Assembly (NCBI GenBank): GCA_021779695.1
Contig: JAJYAE010000200.1
Location: 1-8,184, forward strand
Length of the DNA stretch: 8,184 nucleotides
Origin: Acidobacteriota bacterium
GTDB taxonomy: Bacteria; Acidobacteriota; Terriglobia; Terriglobales; Acidobacteriaceae
Direction: 5' to 3'
The notes beneath the pieces were generated by a model. It was not told the DNA's origin and ran no database searches. It was given only the letters and a program-made list of their open reading frames with translations. Shown in pieces: positions 6,804-8,184 of the stretch; position 1 is the first letter of the stretch, and each line of letters starts with the position of its first letter. The position numbers were made by a program, and so were the translations under genes.

Positions 6804-6876
6804 GTCGAGTCGACTCAGCGCATGAATCGAAAGGCAATGAAGATGACGAGCGTGTCACGTTTCACGAAAATCAGGC

Positions 6877-6904
6877 TTGAAAAAGGCGTAAACGTCGCTA
6901 CAAT
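6877..6904 (+). promoter_or_regulatory. Predicted sigma70-type promoter for the small zinc-ribbon gene
   Basis: TTGAAA (6877-6882), a 16-nt spacer and TACAAT (6899-6904) make a good consensus promoter. It points right, away from iscR. The transcript would start near 6911 with a leader of about 35 nt. Confidence 0.65.
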
Positions 6905-6945
6905 CGGCGGAAAGAGCACCAAAATCCAACTGTAGTCACAGATCC

Positions 6946-7110
6946 ATGGCGACCGCCTGCAAACATCCCAGGGTACGTATTGTCTCCCGGCATGAAGACA
7001 CCGAGTTTGTCGAATGCCTTGAGTGTGGCGAAGTCTTTGATTCCGAAGAATTTCAAGATATGGCCATCGAAGAATCAGATGAGGAAAAGGAACCCGCCGA
7101 AAACGAGTAG
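6946..7110 (+). CDS. Small zinc-ribbon-like protein, function unknown
   Basis: This 54-residue protein (MATACKHPRVRIVSRHEDTE..., ending in an acidic tail) is not one I can assign to a named family. Visible features are C5-x-H7 near the start and C24-x2-C27 (FVECLECGEVF) in the middle, a spacing suited to one zinc site, followed by an acidic tail (EESDEEKEP). The charge-rich sequence lacks membrane segments or a signal peptide, so it is probably cytoplasmic. A good promoter lies 40 bp upstream, but there is no clear Shine-Dalgarno sequence before the ATG. It is divergent from iscR and could share regulation with the isc operon, though the link may be only positional. The paired Cys motif and the promoter support it being a real gene. 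Confidence 0.7.
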   Translation: MATACKHPRVRIVSRHEDTEFVECLECGEVFDSEEFQDMAIEESDEEKEPAENE

Positions 7111-7150
7111 AGACCAGGAGATCCCCAACCCAACCAACTTGTGAGAATCG

Positions 7151-7184
7151 CCCAGCAGCGAGCCACATGCGCTCTCCGGCTGGG
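7151..7184. terminator. Possible bidirectional terminator between convergent genes
   Basis: CCCAGC (7151-7156) pairs with GCTGGG (7179-7184), with an inner AGCG/CGCT pairing and a bulge. It abuts the pgsA stop codon and lies 40 bp after the small plus-strand gene. In the plus direction a pyrimidine-rich TCATTCTCTC follows, not a real T run, so this is a weak call. Confidence 0.3.
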
Positions 7185-7778
7185 TCATTCTCTCCCGGGT
7201 GTGTCGGATTGGGACGGAGGGCGGTGCGCTGCGAGCCAGGCATAGTGGAGGCCGGACACGACCGTGAGTACCATCGTCGCGTCGAGCGCAACAACGCGCA
7301 AAATGACCACCCATCGGACCATCGTCAGCTGGTGTAGCAGCACCACGGCAACCGCCACAATCTGGGCTAGCGTATTGGCTTTGCCAAAGATGCTGGGGGG
7401 AAAGTCCCGGCGCCCGGCTGCGGCAAAAAGGATCGCCGAGACCAGCAGAATACAGATGTCGCGGCCGAAGACCATCACCGTGACTTCCACCGGCATCAGG
7501 CCCTTATAGAGCAACACGAGGAAGAGTGTGCTCAGCAGCAACTTGTCCGCAACAGGGTCAAGGTACTCACCCAGCACAGTGCGCTGCTCCAGTTTGCGCG
7601 CCAGTATCCCGTCTAGCGCATCGCTCAGTCCTGCAGCGACGAAGAGAATAAACCCCGTCTCATACCGGCTGTCCAGCACGGCCGCCACAAGAAAAGGCGC
7701 CATGCAGATGCGCAGAAGTGTCAGCAGGTTCGGCGCTGAGCGGAACGGATTGCGTCGCAGCTTCTTGTTGTCCGTCAT
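7185..7778 (-). CDS. pgsA: CDP-alcohol phosphatidyltransferase, probably phosphatidylglycerophosphate synthase
   Basis: This is an integral membrane enzyme of phospholipid synthesis. PgsA joins CDP-diacylglycerol and glycerol-3-phosphate to give phosphatidylglycerophosphate. The full family signature D-x2-DG-x2-AR-x8-G-x3-D-x3-D is present at residues 53-78 (D53, D56-G57, A60-R61, G70, D74, D78). SAPNLLTLLRI before the first membrane helix is the usual PgsA opening, and four to six hydrophobic segments span the rest. I chose the ATG at 7778 (197 residues, the usual family length). The frame stays open to an ATG at 7859, but the added sequence does not look like the family. The only strong AGGAG is 15 nt from the chosen ATG, so the start is uncertain. 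A CMP-forming cardiolipin synthase with the same signature cannot be excluded. Confidence 0.87.
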   Translation of the reverse strand: MTDNKKLRRNPFRSAPNLLTLLRICMAPFLVAAVLDSRYETGFILFVAAGLSDALDGILARKLEQRTVLGEYLDPVADKLLLSTLFLVLLYKGLMPVEVTVMVFGRDICILLVSAILFAAAGRRDFPPSIFGKANTLAQIVAVAVVLLHQLTMVRWVVILRVVALDATMVLTVVSGLHYAWLAAHRPPSQSDTPGRE

Positions 7779-8004
7779 GGTGCTTGTAACAGACTCCTGT
7801 TGGTGCGCATGAACAAAATTCCGCAATCGCGCCCAACAGCGCAGCAGATCGCGCTCCATTCGCCACCAAAAAGCACACAGTCGGCTGAGTCACGATCCTT
7901 GACGCGGAGTGCGGCTGTGCATTCCACGCGCCAAACGACGCCAAAGCTATGGTATCGCACGGCGCGGAGCCAGAGCCCCGTGAAACCAAGTAGGTTCGCG
8001 GTGC

Positions 8005-8033
8005 TTTCCCTGCAATCCGGTTCCTGTTAGACT
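8005..8033 (+). promoter_or_regulatory. Possible tRNA-Val promoter (extended -10)
   Basis: TGTTAGACT (8025-8033) reads as an extended -10 (TG-n-TAGACT). A poor -35 (TTTCCC, 8005-8010) lies 17 nt upstream. Transcription would start near 8040, about 10 nt before the tRNA. Confidence 0.4.
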
Positions 8034-8050
8034 GAATAAGATTTCTACAT

Positions 8051-8127
8051 AGGCGCGTAGCTCAGTTGGTTAGAGCGCTTCCTTGACACGGAAGAGGTCG
8101 TTGGTTCGAATCCAATCGTGCCTACCA
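8051..8127 (+). tRNA. tRNA-Val, anticodon GAC
   Basis: A full 77-nt cloverleaf can be folded by hand. The acceptor stem is AGGCGCG with CGTGCCT (one G-U pair). The D stem is GCTC/GAGC with AGTTGGTTA in the loop. The anticodon stem is CTTCC/GGAAG around the loop TTGACAC, giving GAC. The variable loop is AGGTC. The T arm is GTTGG-TTCGAAT-CCAAT. The discriminator is A, and CCA is encoded in the gene at 8125-8127. Anticodon GAC reads the Val codon GUC (and GUU by wobble). Confidence 0.97.
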
Positions 8128-8184
8128 TTTCCCCTTTAAAATCAGTTAATTACAGGCTTGACCTCTTCTTTCTCACCCAAATTT

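Noticed and set aside
6729..6935. Plus-strand open frame of 68 codons across the iscR promoter region
   Set aside because: It overlaps the iscR start, both predicted promoters and the operators. The translation shows no family features, and a better small gene starts at 6946.
7779..7859. 27-residue N-terminal extension of the pgsA frame
   Set aside because: It would place Cys/Trp/Arg-rich sequence before the conserved SAPNLLTLLRI opening. The usual family length is reached from the ATG at 7778. It is kept as an uncertainty because neither start has an ideally spaced ribosome binding site.
7800..8030. Plus-strand open frame of 76 codons and the minus-strand frames upstream of pgsA
   Set aside because: There is no clear ribosome binding site and the composition is random-looking. 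I see no supported gene in 7860-8050, only the weak tRNA promoter near its end.
8128..8184. Possible integration site or mobile element after tRNA-Val
   Set aside because: Only 57 bases follow the tRNA. No integrase, direct repeat of the tRNA end or other sign of an element is visible, and there is no clear terminator hairpin either.

Overview
The window is GC-rich, gene-dense bacterial chromosome. Most of it is one complete ISC iron-sulfur cluster assembly operon on the minus strand, flanked by ordinary housekeeping genes. Several features are compatible with an acidobacterium of the Terriglobus/Acidobacterium type: high GC, an Rrf2-type regulator at the head of isc, an Fdx with an insertion before its cluster loop, and an HscB with a zinc-type Cys motif. 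This placement is an inference from recalled protein style, not a demonstrated assignment.

Layout, left to right. Positions 2-535 (+) are the C-terminal ATPase part of a sensor histidine kinase cut by the window edge. It converges with the isc operon, which is read right to left: iscR (6745-6287), iscS (6222-4969), iscU (4834-4418), iscA (4392-3973), hscB (3952-3260), hscA (3249-1309), fdx (1271-855), iscX (764-546). Gaps inside the operon are mostly 10-75 nt. The exception is a 134-nt, hairpin-rich gap between iscS and iscU. A terminator-like hairpin lies between fdx and iscX.

Right of iscR is a 200-bp divergent intergenic region. It holds a sigma70-like iscR promoter with two candidate IscR operators, and an opposing sigma70-like promoter for a 54-residue zinc-ribbon-like protein (6946-7110, +). 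Then come a minus-strand CDP-alcohol phosphatidyltransferase (probably pgsA, 7778-7185) and a plus-strand tRNA-Val with anticodon GAC (8051-8127).

How it works together: IscS supplies persulfide sulfur, IscU is the scaffold, Fdx supplies electrons and IscX tunes IscS. HscA and HscB release the cluster from IscU through its LPPVK motif, IscA handles iron or cluster transfer, and IscR senses cluster status and represses the operon. All key catalytic and ligand residues are present except the canonical fourth (His) cluster ligand of IscR.

I see no wholly unknown multi-gene system. The most interesting points are the mitochondrial HSC20-like zinc motif on HscB, the altered ligand set of IscR, the operators and RNA hairpins that could set subunit ratios, and the uncharacterised small zinc protein divergent from iscR.
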